Assembly: GCA_029027265.1 (NCBI GenBank)
Contig: CP093061.1
Coordinates: 248,001 to 312,000 of the forward strand
Length of the DNA stretch: 64,000 nt
Reading direction: 5' to 3'
From: Sulfurospirillum_A sp029027265
Lineage (GTDB): Bacteria; Campylobacterota; Campylobacteria; Campylobacterales; Sulfurospirillaceae
A program made the position numbers and the translations under genes. The notes below the pieces were generated by a model. The model saw only the letters and a list, made by a program, of their open reading frames with translations. It was not told the DNA's origin and did not search any database. The stretch's first letter is position 1; every line of letters starts with the position of its first letter. This document shows positions 27,344-35,893 of this stretch, piece after piece.

Positions 27344-27964
27344 TTTTTTCATATACTTGATTTTCTCTTTTTGATTGTTCTGTTTAGTAAACCATTTTGC
27401 ACAAGTATTTATATATATTTTTTTAAAAGTGTGAACTTTTTGTAAATTAATTAAATATTTATTTTTAAAATATGAATTTAGAAATAGTTTTTCATCTTTT
27501 TTATTCAAATCAAACTCTACTATAACAGAAGCAAGGTCAAAATGTAAATCATTAATGCAGGCATACTCCCAATCTATTAACTTGATATCATTTGAAAAAA
27601 TAAAGTTTTTTGGATTCAAATCACAATGACATAAAACATAATTTTTTTTGAGCCCAAAAAGATTTTTATTAGTTTTTATTTGATGAAGCTTTTTTAAAAG
27701 TAATGCTATGTTTTTTATATCTTTTTTTTTAAGCCTATATTTATGAATACCTTCTAAGAATTCACAAATCATAAATGAATCATCTTGGTAGAAAGGTTTT
27801 GTTCCAATTCCTTGCTTATATGCTTCCATAGTGACTTGAAATTCAAATTTTCTGTCTACATGAAAAGAGCCAAATACTCTTATAATATAATCTTTTTTAG
27901 AAGTTTTTAAAAGGTAGTTTGTATTAGAAAAACCTTGATTTTCTAAAAGTGTTAAACTTGGCAA
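27302..27964 (-). CDS. Phosphotransferase (choline/thiamine-kinase fold), last gene of thiamine operon
   Basis: 220 aa from a TTG at 27964, the only start available in frame. The kinase core is clear: CHCDLNPKNFIFSNDIKLID (catalytic HxDxxxxN at about residues 115-122) then DWEYACINDLHFDLAS (DxE magnesium loop). The N-lobe has LENQGFSNTNYLLKT and YIIRVFG. It overlaps thiQ by 13 nt at the end of a TPP-riboswitch operon for thiamine uptake. Phosphorylation of imported thiamine (ThiK-like) is therefore the best guess; choline kinase or LPS-type kinases share the fold. Confidence 0.75.
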   Translation of the reverse strand: MPSLTLLENQGFSNTNYLLKTSKKDYIIRVFGSFHVDRKFEFQVTMEAYKQGIGTKPFYQDDSFMICEFLEGIHKYRLKKKDIKNIALLLKKLHQIKTNKNLFGLKKNYVLCHCDLNPKNFIFSNDIKLIDWEYACINDLHFDLASVIVEFDLNKKDEKLFLNSYFKNKYLINLQKVHTFKKIYINTCAKWFTKQNNQKEKIKYMKKLRFNSFLRNIHTK

Positions 27965-28587
27965 AGTTTCCCATTTTTTACTTTATAGACTCTGTCAGCT
28001 ATAAGTTTACAGTCATTGAGTTCGTGTGTTACCATAATAGTGTAAGGCTCTCTTTTTTTTGAGATAGTTTTTACTAAATCTAGCATTTTTTCTCTTGTTT
28101 GTAAGTCTAGTCCAGTAAAAGGCTCATCTAAAAGTAAAATAGGTTTTTTACGTATGAGAGAACGAGCAAGGGCTACTCTTTGGCTCTGACCTCCCGAGAG
28201 AGAGGAAGCCAGTTTATCTTCAAAGCCGTCTAATCCAACTTCTTTTAAAATCTGTTTTGCTTCTTTTAAGTCCTGTATTTTTGGTTTTAAAGAGGTGTTT
28301 ATTCCAAGAAGAACATTTTTTATAACTGAGAGATGTTCAAAAGTATTGTACTTTTGAAAAAGTGTGGTTATGGGTCTATTTTCTGGACTCAACAAAACAA
28401 TATTTTCTTTTTCAAAAGTTATATTTCCACTTAAAGGAGTTAAAAAGCCAGCTATCAAATCAAGCAGAGTTGACTTACCGCTACCACTTTCGCCAATGAT
28501 TCCAACAATCTCATTTTTGTTTACATGTAAAGAAAAATCATAAATTGTATTATCATAACTATGAGTTAGATTAGTTATTTTGAGCAT
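27952..28587 (-). CDS. thiQ: Thiamine ABC transporter ATPase
   Basis: About 211 aa from the ATG at 28587 (MLKITNLTHSYDN), which has an AAAGG site; the longer frame is not needed. Walker A is GESGSGKST, the signature LSGGQSQRVALARS and Walker B ILLLDEPFTGLD, followed by the switch His in VTHELNDC. It overlaps the permease gene by 17 nt. Specificity for thiamine comes from the riboswitch and the binding protein in the same operon. A TACATGTA lies in the 5' part (SLHVNKNE). Confidence 0.88.
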   Translation of the reverse strand: MLKITNLTHSYDNTIYDFSLHVNKNEIVGIIGESGSGKSTLLDLIAGFLTPLSGNITFEKENIVLLSPENRPITTLFQKYNTFEHLSVIKNVLLGINTSLKPKIQDLKEAKQILKEVGLDGFEDKLASSLSGGQSQRVALARSLIRKKPILLLDEPFTGLDLQTREKMLDLVKTISKKREPYTIMVTHELNDCKLIADRVYKVKNGKLCQV

Positions 28588-30205
28588 TTTTAAAAACCTT
28601 TGGTAAAAATATAAAAACACTAAGAGTTAAAACAAGAAGTATCAAAGCTACCCCTGCACCGTCTTTTGTCTGATATGAACCCATAAGCTGATACAAATAC
28701 CAGGGAAGTGTTGTTATGTCGTTACTTCCAAAAAGTGCTATTACTCCCAAATCACCCAAAGAGAGACAAAAAGAGAGAGCAAAAACATATGCAACTGAAG
28801 ATTTCAGATATGCCCACTCACAATACAACCATCTTTTGCTTCCACTTATATTTAGAGAAAATGCAAGTTTGTCGTATCGCTCAGCAGTTTTCAGCATAGG
28901 AGGATAAATAATAGCTAAAGCAAAAGGAAGTGACATCAAGACATTAGCACACAAGACAGCCAATATGCCCCAAAACATCAAGGGTAGTTGAAATTTTAGT
29001 GAAATCAGGAAAAATCCTAAGCCTAATATTAAAGAAGGAATTGCTAAGTATATATTGCCACTAAAGGATATGAGTAGATTTATGATATTTCTCATTTTTG
29101 ATTTTTTGATGCGGTGATTTATGTTGAAGTTTCTTCTAGTATCGCTTATCAAAAGAGCAAATATAACAGTCAATATGCTTGAAAAAGTCGCTATGATTAA
29201 ACTTGTTAAAAAAGATTTTAAAAAGATTCCATTGCTTAAAATTTTTTTAAAATCAGCACCTAATCCATCAATTAAAATAGAAATGAGAGGCAAAATAAAA
29301 AGAAATGTAGATAAAGAGATGACCGAGATTTGAAAGATTTTTAGTTTTTTTGGTTCACCCCAAGGTATTTTTAAATTACTTGTTTTAATATTTGATGCAC
29401 CTACTTTAAAGTTTGCAGAGAGAATAACCAAAAACAGAGTGATACTTAGTTGAATGAGCGCAAGTTTTAGAGCTAAAGGAATATTAAAATCAAGTTTAAC
29501 CGCTTCATATATGGCAACTTCTAAAGTATTGAATGAAGGAGAACCTCCAAGGGTTAAAACTATTGCAAAAGAGGTAAAGCAAAGTAGAAATATAGTTGAA
29601 GAAATGCTTTTAAGTGAAAGTTTTATAGCGGGAAATTCAATAATAATAAATCTTTGTAAAGTAGAGAAATTTAGACTTTTAGCCAGTTTGTATCTCTCTT
29701 TGGGAATAGCCTCAAAGGCATGAAGCAAACTTCTCGCTGCAAAAGAAGCATTAAGATAAACATGAGCAATCAAAATACCGCTAAGTCCATATACGAAACT
29801 ACCAAATGAGTAGTCAAAAAGGTAGACTAATAGTCTATTTATCCAGCCATTGTTGCCTAGAATAGATATAATCCCAAATACTACAATAAGAGTAGGAAGA
29901 ACAAGCGAAGAGGAGAGAAGAGCTATAAGAAAACTTCTTCCTTTAAATGAGCTTTGATGAGCTAATGACCATGCTAAAGCTATTCCAATGATGACAGATA
30001 TAAGAGTAGATAAAAACGCTTGAAAAATAGTAAATTTAATGAGTCCAAAAACTCTTTGCGATATAAATGAAGATGAAAAATTTTCATAACCAGAGCTTAA
30101 AAAAAGCACATAAAAAACTCCAAAAGCAAGTAGCAAAAGAAAAAAAGAAATAACACCACCAGGGATGATAGATACTCTAAATCTCCAGATGCTACTTGAA
30201 CGCAT
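28571..30205 (-). CDS. thiP: Thiamine ABC transporter permease
   Basis: A 544-aa inner-membrane protein of the fused type, with about 12 TM helices and two BPD-type permease modules. Each has an EAA-like loop (the second near ALAIIYPPMLKTAERYDKLA). ThiP and iron-type permeases share this layout. It overlaps thiB by 14 nt upstream and thiQ downstream. Confidence 0.88.
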   Translation of the reverse strand: MRSSSIWRFRVSIIPGGVISFFLLLLAFGVFYVLFLSSGYENFSSSFISQRVFGLIKFTIFQAFLSTLISVIIGIALAWSLAHQSSFKGRSFLIALLSSSLVLPTLIVVFGIISILGNNGWINRLLVYLFDYSFGSFVYGLSGILIAHVYLNASFAARSLLHAFEAIPKERYKLAKSLNFSTLQRFIIIEFPAIKLSLKSISSTIFLLCFTSFAIVLTLGGSPSFNTLEVAIYEAVKLDFNIPLALKLALIQLSITLFLVILSANFKVGASNIKTSNLKIPWGEPKKLKIFQISVISLSTFLFILPLISILIDGLGADFKKILSNGIFLKSFLTSLIIATFSSILTVIFALLISDTRRNFNINHRIKKSKMRNIINLLISFSGNIYLAIPSLILGLGFFLISLKFQLPLMFWGILAVLCANVLMSLPFALAIIYPPMLKTAERYDKLAFSLNISGSKRWLYCEWAYLKSSVAYVFALSFCLSLGDLGVIALFGSNDITTLPWYLYQLMGSYQTKDGAGVALILLVLTLSVFIFLPKVFKNAQNN

Positions 30206-31193
30206 CTAGCCATTCATTTTGGTATTTTTTTCTGTTTTGTTCTATAGTTTCATCATCTATCAAAAGCATTTTAGAAGGTACATGTAAAGAGTTGAATCCT
30301 TTAGGTAAGCCTTTTTTCGTCTCAATTACAGGGTATGACCAGTTAGTAGTTGGAATAATATTTGCAAAAGTCTCACTTAAAGTAAACTCTAAAAACTTTT
30401 TTGCTAATTTTTTCTGTTTTGATGATTTTAGTATGGCTGAAACCTCTATTTGCCCATAGTGACCCTCTTTAAAGTTTGCTGTTTTAAAGTTGGTTTTTTT
30501 CTCTGCTATGATGTGATAAGCTGGAGAAGTTGTATATGAAAGAACCATATCAGCTTCACCTTTTAAAAACAGTCCATAAGCCTCAGACCAACCTTTGGTA
30601 ACAGTTAGTATGTGCGGAGATAGTTTCTTCCAATATGCACTTGCATTTTTACCATATATTTTTTTAACCCAAAGCAGAAGTCCTAAGCCGGGAGTTGATG
30701 ATCTTGGGTCTTGAATGATTATTTTAAAATCTTTTGGCATTTTTAATAACTCTTCAAAAGAATTTGGTACTTTTTTAGTTTTACTCTCGTCATAAACAAA
30801 AGCAAAATAACCATAGTCGTATGGTAAAAACTCTTCATCACTCCACTTTATTGGAAGATTTAATTTTGAAGTATCAATTTCATGTTTTATAAAAAGGTTT
30901 GTTTTTCTTGCAATACCAGCAGAACTTTTATCGAGTCCTAAAAGTACGTCAGCTTTTGTACTAGTACCTTCAAGTTGGATTTTACGTAAAGAACCAATAG
31001 CACTTGAGGTTGAAACAAACTCTAAATTACAATTACACTCTTTTTCAAAAGCCTCTTTGACTTTTGGAGCAGGACCCCAAGAAGCAGTAAACGAGTCATA
31101 TGCATATACGACCAAAGTTGGTTTGGTTGACTCTGCTTGAAGCAGTGTTGTTAAGAACAGTATGTAAAAACAATATTTTAGTAATTTATTCAT
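30192..31193 (-). CDS. thiB: Thiamine-type periplasmic binding protein
   Basis: A 333-aa protein with a signal peptide (about 1-20, ending LLQAES). The family core reads LVVYAYDSFTASWGPAPKVK, LEGTSTKADVLLGLDKSSAG, LPYDYGYFAFVYDESK and IIQDPRSSTPGLGLLLW. This is the ThiB/TbpA pattern, a type II binding fold for thiamine and its phosphates. It directly follows the TPP riboswitch and leads the operon thiB-thiP-thiQ-kinase. Confidence 0.9.
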   Translation of the reverse strand: MNKLLKYCFYILFLTTLLQAESTKPTLVVYAYDSFTASWGPAPKVKEAFEKECNCNLEFVSTSSAIGSLRKIQLEGTSTKADVLLGLDKSSAGIARKTNLFIKHEIDTSKLNLPIKWSDEEFLPYDYGYFAFVYDESKTKKVPNSFEELLKMPKDFKIIIQDPRSSTPGLGLLLWVKKIYGKNASAYWKKLSPHILTVTKGWSEAYGLFLKGEADMVLSYTTSPAYHIIAEKKTNFKTANFKEGHYGQIEVSAILKSSKQKKLAKKFLEFTLSETFANIIPTTNWSYPVIETKKGLPKGFNSLHVPSKMLLIDDETIEQNRKKYQNEWLDAFK

Positions 31194-31204
31194 GGAAGTT
31201 TCCT

Positions 31205-31275
31205 TTTTCCTACGCTTGCATTATCAAGATCAGGTTATTAGGGTATTATCTCAGCCAAAATGGGCACCCCGTAGA
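31205..31275 (-). promoter_or_regulatory. TPP (THI-box) riboswitch
   Basis: On the minus strand the conserved blocks appear in order: GGGGTGCC, GGCTGAGATAATACCC, ACCTGATC, GATAATGC and GCGTAGG, ending a few bases before the thiB RBS. This is the classic thiamine-pyrophosphate aptamer. High TPP should shut off the uptake operon, probably by hiding the RBS, since the aptamer abuts AAGGAAAC. Confidence 0.95.
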
Positions 31276-31299
31276 CAATTCATTATATAAAATTTTATA

Positions 31300-31494
31300 T
31301 TAATTGTTACCATCTATTGCTTGATAACTATAATCTCTAATTTTACCATAATCAGAAATATAGCTAATTTCGATAGGGCGACAACAAACTCTACAGTCTT
31401 CTACAATAGTTATTTTCTCAAAGCCTATATCTGTATCAAGGTGTAGAGTGATATTCTGCCAACAATATGGACAAATGATGTTAATTTCTTCCAT
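31300..31494 (-). CDS. CPXCG-motif cysteine-rich small protein
   Basis: 64 aa with two cysteine pairs: ICPYCWQ near the N-terminus and EDCRVCCRPIE near residue 32-42. The pattern matches the CPXCG family of small zinc-ribbon-like proteins of unknown function. It lies 1 bp past the ADP-ribosylglycohydrolase stop on the same strand, so it is likely cotranscribed. Confidence 0.8.
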   Translation of the reverse strand: MEEINIICPYCWQNITLHLDTDIGFEKITIVEDCRVCCRPIEISYISDYGKIRDYSYQAIDGNN

Positions 31495-32556
31495 TTATCT
31501 TAATAAGGGTAGTTTATTTAGCATCTCTTCACAGTAAACCCACTCATCTAAACTCTCTTTCCATTCATTAGGAATTGCTTTTACTCCTTTATATGCACCA
31601 AGAACCATACCTATTGCAATAGAACGTGAAGCGTTGTCGCCACCTACCATAGTGTTTGCTTGTAGTGCAATTTTAAGAGCATCTTGTTGGTCTGCATATT
31701 TGAGTATAAAGTAAACTGCTCCAGGAAGTGTTCCTTCTGTTGGGCTAGCTTTTCCTACTTTAATAGGCTCTGACCTACCTACATCCCAAAGTCTTGCCAT
31801 GCTTGTTAGTGCTAAGTCATCAACAAAATCTTCATTAGAGAGTTGCTTGGTTTCATCTGTTGCTTCTTTTACTTTTGCAATAGCTTGGGCAATTTTGTTT
31901 TCAAAGAAGCCACCCATTTGCTTTGCAACATCTTTTATGGCTTTTAGAGGAGTTTGTCCATTTATAACACGAAAAGTAACGCGTGCAAAAAATTCACCAC
32001 CACCAAGAGCATGTAGGTCTTTGTGTGTAAACATACTTTTTTTAGCAATGTCTACAATTTCTTCTTCAGTGTCATAATAAGCGTAAGCAGAGGCATGACG
32101 CAAGGCCATAGCATTTGAAAGTCCACCAAGGTGTTCAACTGGAACTCCTTGCTTGACTTGAGCATAAGTCTCTTTAGTCATAGTACATACCCAAGAACCC
32201 CAACTGTTTTCAAGACGGTTCATCCAATGAGGAAGAAGCTTAGCTACATCAAAAGGTTGTGGGGAATCAGATAAAGAGGCTAAATGTTCTAGAATAAGGA
32301 TGTTGTAATCTCCATAGTCTGTAGTTCCACCAGCTTTTTTACCCGGATGGTAGTTTTGAGCACCCCAACCAATGCCATGAGTTTGACCACCCATCATTTC
32401 GCCTGGTGACATAAACTTTTCAATAGATTGGTTTCCATAAGCTTTATAAATTTTTTTGGCATCATATTCGTAGTGGCTCCCTAAACACAAAGCATCACCT
32501 ACTATTGAGCCCAAAAATGCACCTCTAATTCTGTTTTTTTTTGTAATACTATTCAT
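31495..32556 (-). CDS. ADP-ribosylglycohydrolase (DraG/ARH family)
   Basis: A 353-aa all-helical dimagnesium enzyme. The N-terminal motif is RGAFLGSIVGDALCLGSHYE. The C-terminal metal motif MVGGDNASRSIAIGMVLGA corresponds to the family's GxDxD(T/S) site in a variant form (GGDNAS). It hydrolyses ADP-ribosyl bonds on proteins or small molecules; the target is unknown. It overlaps the SagB-like gene by 4 nt. Confidence 0.88.
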   Translation of the reverse strand: MNSITKKNRIRGAFLGSIVGDALCLGSHYEYDAKKIYKAYGNQSIEKFMSPGEMMGGQTHGIGWGAQNYHPGKKAGGTTDYGDYNILILEHLASLSDSPQPFDVAKLLPHWMNRLENSWGSWVCTMTKETYAQVKQGVPVEHLGGLSNAMALRHASAYAYYDTEEEIVDIAKKSMFTHKDLHALGGGEFFARVTFRVINGQTPLKAIKDVAKQMGGFFENKIAQAIAKVKEATDETKQLSNEDFVDDLALTSMARLWDVGRSEPIKVGKASPTEGTLPGAVYFILKYADQQDALKIALQANTMVGGDNASRSIAIGMVLGAYKGVKAIPNEWKESLDEWVYCEEMLNKLPLLR

Positions 32557-34106
32557 AATCTATTCCTGTATAATTCTTTTGTTAAAACTCTCTTATCGAC
32601 TAAAGCTTTTCCTATAGTAAAGTGATATAAAGATTGAAATTTATTTGATTTTAGACCTAGTAGCGAGTGAAAAACATCATCAAGATAACAACCTATGCCA
32701 GTAGCTTGAAAATCAACTGCTGTAGCTTCAAGGTAGAGTTGTTGTCCTATAGCACCACACTCCCAATAAAGCTCTTTGTATCTGTGTGCACCATGCTTAA
32801 AAATTTCATCTGCAAATGGACACAACATACCTAAAGAAAAAGCTCCATCACTTGCTATGCCTTGATTGCAAGATATGTTTTGAGCAGTTGCTTTGAAATC
32901 TCCATATGAAAGAGCATATAAGTCTTCACTTACTTCTTCCCATAAAAAGTCTTCATGTAAAGAAGATTTTAAATCAGCCAAGTATTTTTTTGCTCTTATA
33001 AAAATATATAATCCAGATTTCAATTTTTCTACATTGTGAACAAAAATAACTAGATTTACTAAGTTTTCAAAGCCGCTAAAGCTCTCTTTTGTACTCTCAA
33101 GGATAGTTTTGAATTTTGTAGAAGAGATGCTGTTGTCATCTGCATTCATCATTTGTGCACTTCGTCTTTTCAAAATCACATTTTTAGATTCTTTTGTTGG
33201 TTCTCTTTTAATACCGTTTTGCTGACTTTTTTGATATATATTTCCTTTACATGTAAAGGTTGCTTTTTCTATGTCATCAATAAGTTGCCAGTTTTGGTAT
33301 TCTTGGGCTATATTTAGAGCAATTGAGTCAAATTTGTTTGGCATAAGTTTAAATATATCAACTTCTTTAATGTACTCATTTGGAGTGACTAGAAGCAACA
33401 TATCTGGAATTTCACTTTCACCAAAACGTTCTTTTTGCTCAAAGCCAAGTAGTTTTTCCAATGTTTCATCTGAAATCTCACTAAGGTATCTGCATTTCCA
33501 CCCAAGTGTTTTTGCACTTACTTGAACAGAACGAAGAGCATGTCCAGCATCTAAATTGACATACCTAAAAGCTCTTTCTCCGTACTTCCAAACTTCTCTA
33601 TAAACAATAGAACTAAGTGCTACAAAAAATGAGCCTTTTGGTAAAGTTTCCCAAATTTTTGAGCCAAATTCATTAAGTATTTCTAACGAGTGATTTTTTG
33701 GAGCATAGTGCGATACCGTGGTCTTTGTATTTATGTTAGTTGTGGGAGGCAAGATGAGGTAAGTTTCACTTGGATGAAGGTTACCACTTGAAGCGTTACA
33801 CCTTAATGCCCATTCGTTTGCCCCATCTGATTTCATAGCTGAGATTCCCATTGAAAATTGTAAAAGCTGTGAGATAGATTCCAGAAGCAAAGGAGCCGAT
33901 GGAATGTGATCCCCAAATATCATATGATACGGCGGTGTAGTATTTTCAAAGGTAAGAGGAAGCTCTACATGTAAAGCACCTTGGTATGTTCTGTATGGGT
34001 TAGGTTGATTTGCCCAATCCATATAACCCAAAGACCTAGCATATTTTTGATGTGTGTGTTTTGTCTCTTCATGATATGAAAAAACAGTTTGTAAATTTTT
34101 ATTCAT
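32553..34106 (-). CDS. SagB-type dehydrogenase / tandem nitroreductase-fold protein
   Basis: 517 aa from the ATG at 34106 (MNKNLQTVFSYHEETKHTHQ). Two FMN nitroreductase-like halves are visible. The first has HMIFGDHIPSAPLLLESISQ and LRCNASSGNLHPSETYLILP. The second has VILKRRSAQMMNADDNSIS and GAIGQQLYLEATAVDFQATG. SagB-type proteins oxidise azolines in RiPP synthesis, but many stand-alone homologues exist and no precursor or YcaO gene is here. The function is therefore open. It forms an operon with the ADP-ribosylglycohydrolase. Confidence 0.8.
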   Translation of the reverse strand: MNKNLQTVFSYHEETKHTHQKYARSLGYMDWANQPNPYRTYQGALHVELPLTFENTTPPYHMIFGDHIPSAPLLLESISQLLQFSMGISAMKSDGANEWALRCNASSGNLHPSETYLILPPTTNINTKTTVSHYAPKNHSLEILNEFGSKIWETLPKGSFFVALSSIVYREVWKYGERAFRYVNLDAGHALRSVQVSAKTLGWKCRYLSEISDETLEKLLGFEQKERFGESEIPDMLLLVTPNEYIKEVDIFKLMPNKFDSIALNIAQEYQNWQLIDDIEKATFTCKGNIYQKSQQNGIKREPTKESKNVILKRRSAQMMNADDNSISSTKFKTILESTKESFSGFENLVNLVIFVHNVEKLKSGLYIFIRAKKYLADLKSSLHEDFLWEEVSEDLYALSYGDFKATAQNISCNQGIASDGAFSLGMLCPFADEIFKHGAHRYKELYWECGAIGQQLYLEATAVDFQATGIGCYLDDVFHSLLGLKSNKFQSLYHFTIGKALVDKRVLTKELYRNRL

Positions 34107-34112
34107 AATGTC

Positions 34113-34127
34113 AATGATAATCAATTT
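34113..34127. promoter_or_regulatory. Possible Fur-box half site in the divergent promoter
   Basis: The sequence AATGATAATCAATTT contains TGATAATCA, close to the core of the Fur consensus. It lies just upstream of the SagB-like start and between divergent genes. One weak match only. Confidence 0.3.
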
Positions 34128-34205
34128 TAAATTAAATTGACATAAAAATGTCATTGTCTCTTTTTAACCAATAAAATGTTAAACTTCAGAAAAATAGGAG
34201 ACAAG

Positions 34206-34490
34206 ATGATAATCACAAAACAAGTTACGTTCATAGCAAAAGAGAATGGAATAGAGAAAATGAAAGAGCTTTTAACAACTATGGTTGAAGCTTCAAAAGC
34301 AGAAGATGGATGTCTTTTTTATCATATATGTCAGTTAAAAAATGAACCAAAAAAGTTTGTAGTTTTTGAATCATGGAGAGATGAAAAAGCGCTTGATGGT
34401 CACAAGCTCTCGCGTCATTATGCTTACTACAAGTCAAATTTTGAGCCTTACTGTGCTGAGAAATTTTCTGATGATTTGGAAGTTTTATAA
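34206..34490 (+). CDS. ABM-family monooxygenase-like protein (YgiN/LsrG type)
   Basis: 94 aa from the ATG at 34206, preceded by AGGAG; the longer frame from 34176 lacks an RBS. Pattern: KQVTFIAKENGIEKMKELLT, then EDGCLFYHICQLKNEPKKFV, then FESWRDEKALDGH. This dimeric ferredoxin-like fold contains quinol monooxygenases and the AI-2 processing enzyme LsrG. The stop overlaps the aldolase ATG (TAATG). An AI-2 kinase gene 5 kb away makes LsrG-like function worth testing; it is an inference. Confidence 0.82.
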   Translation: MIITKQVTFIAKENGIEKMKELLTTMVEASKAEDGCLFYHICQLKNEPKKFVVFESWRDEKALDGHKLSRHYAYYKSNFEPYCAEKFSDDLEVL

Positions 34491-35647
34491 TGACCAATTT
34501 ATGGAATGATATAAACTTACGAGTTTTTACATCAAATTTGCTGGGTCAAAGTGATGAGCTTGTACTTCATGGTGGTGGAAATACCTCTGTAAAAGCAGAA
34601 GTTGACGGCGAAGAGATTTTGTTCGTCAAAGGAAGTGGTTGGGATTTGGTTTCCATAAAAGCCGAAGGATTTGCTCCTGTAAAAATGAAAACACTTTTAG
34701 ATATGGCAAAGCTTGACACTTTAAGCGACACTGACATGGTAAGTGGACAAAAAGCAGCTATGATAGACAAGTCTGCTCCAAATCCATCAGTCGAAGCTAT
34801 ATTGCATGCACTAATACCTTTTAAAGTGGTAGACCATACACACGCTGACGCAGTTGTGACTATATCGAACTCTAAAAATGGAATAGAGCACATCAAAAAC
34901 CTTTATCCTAATTATATGATAGTACCTTATGTTATGCCTGGGTTTATACTCGCAAAAACTATTTACAATATGACACAAAATTTTGATTGGTCAAAATGTA
35001 AAGGAATAATCTTACATAATCACGGAATTTTTACCTTTGATGATGATGCTAAAAAATCATATGACAAGATGATAGAAGCGGTAAGTATCGCCGAAGAGTT
35101 TTTAAATCAAAATGCAAAGTTAGATATAAACCCTTTAGTGTCTAAGCAGTATTTGAATTTAGATAAGCTAAAAGTTTTGATAGAACACCATAAAGGACAT
35201 AAAATATCTCTACATGTAAACAAATCTGCACTGGCACTTTTTTATGCTTCTAGGGAGAATTTAAAAGAGTTTGCAACAAGAGGAGTTTTAACACCTGAAC
35301 ATATCATAAGAACAAAAAGAGTTCCTATGGTCATTGAGGGTGACATGGAAGAAGCTGTATATGATTTTATGGGAGAGTATAAAAACTATTTTGAAGAGTT
35401 TAGCTCTGGTGAAATATGTTTAAATGTTGCTCCAAATTACGCTGTTATTAAAAACTTTGGCATAGTAACATTTGGAAAAAATGAAAAAGAAGCGAGTATT
35501 TTAAATGACATAGTAGAACATACAATGTTGGCGGTTTTAAGAGCAGACAAACTTGGAGGTTACCAAGGAATTAGCTTAAAAGAGTGTTTTGAAATGGAAT
35601 ACTGGGAACTTGAGCAGGTAAAAGTTAGAAAGTGTCATAATATTTGA
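34490..35647 (+). CDS. Class II aldolase/adducin-family protein
   Basis: A 385-aa protein. The N-terminal half carries the zinc-aldolase pattern: SDELVLHGGGNTSVKAE, VKGSGWDLVSI, PSVEAILHAL, VDHTHADAVV and LHNHGIFTF. The histidine ligands of DHTHAD and LHNHG are intact. It resembles the aldolase domain of RhaD-like bifunctional aldolase/dehydrogenases but lacks the dehydrogenase half. The substrate is unknown, probably a phosphorylated sugar or keto compound. Coupled to the ABM gene. Confidence 0.85.
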   Translation: MTNLWNDINLRVFTSNLLGQSDELVLHGGGNTSVKAEVDGEEILFVKGSGWDLVSIKAEGFAPVKMKTLLDMAKLDTLSDTDMVSGQKAAMIDKSAPNPSVEAILHALIPFKVVDHTHADAVVTISNSKNGIEHIKNLYPNYMIVPYVMPGFILAKTIYNMTQNFDWSKCKGIILHNHGIFTFDDDAKKSYDKMIEAVSIAEEFLNQNAKLDINPLVSKQYLNLDKLKVLIEHHKGHKISLHVNKSALALFYASRENLKEFATRGVLTPEHIIRTKRVPMVIEGDMEEAVYDFMGEYKNYFEEFSSGEICLNVAPNYAVIKNFGIVTFGKNEKEASILNDIVEHTMLAVLRADKLGGYQGISLKECFEMEYWELEQVKVRKCHNI

Positions 35648-35652
35648 TGGTG

Positions 35653-35679
35653 ATGCTAACCTGTAATTTAGGTTAGCAT
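35653..35679 (+). terminator. Terminator after the aldolase gene
   Basis: Perfect 10-bp stem (35653-35662 / 35670-35679) with a 7-nt loop, six bases past the stop and followed by TGTTAATTAT. Confidence 0.75.
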
Positions 35680-35893
35680 TGTTAATTATAATATTTAATT
35701 ATTACTTAATAGTATGTGCCATATACTTACCCTTATGAGTTTGGGCTATAACATCTTGTTTTATTTTAGTAGATGAAGTTTGTGGATTATAGCTAACTTG
35801 AACTATTTTTTTCCCTTTTGATTTAAGGAATTTTTCCACTGCAAGATTATGTGGTTTATCTCCCCAGTCTTCTCCGATTACAAAAATATCAAT

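Noticed and set aside
29341..29375. Another copy of the short GC-rich transposase insert (CACCCCAAGGTA in thiP)
   Set aside because: Only partly similar, lacks the GTGCCC half and sits in a normal loop of the permease.
32553..34106. RiPP (thiazole/oxazole-modified peptide) gene cluster from the SagB-like gene
   Set aside because: No YcaO, SagC/D, leader peptide or dedicated exporter adjacent.
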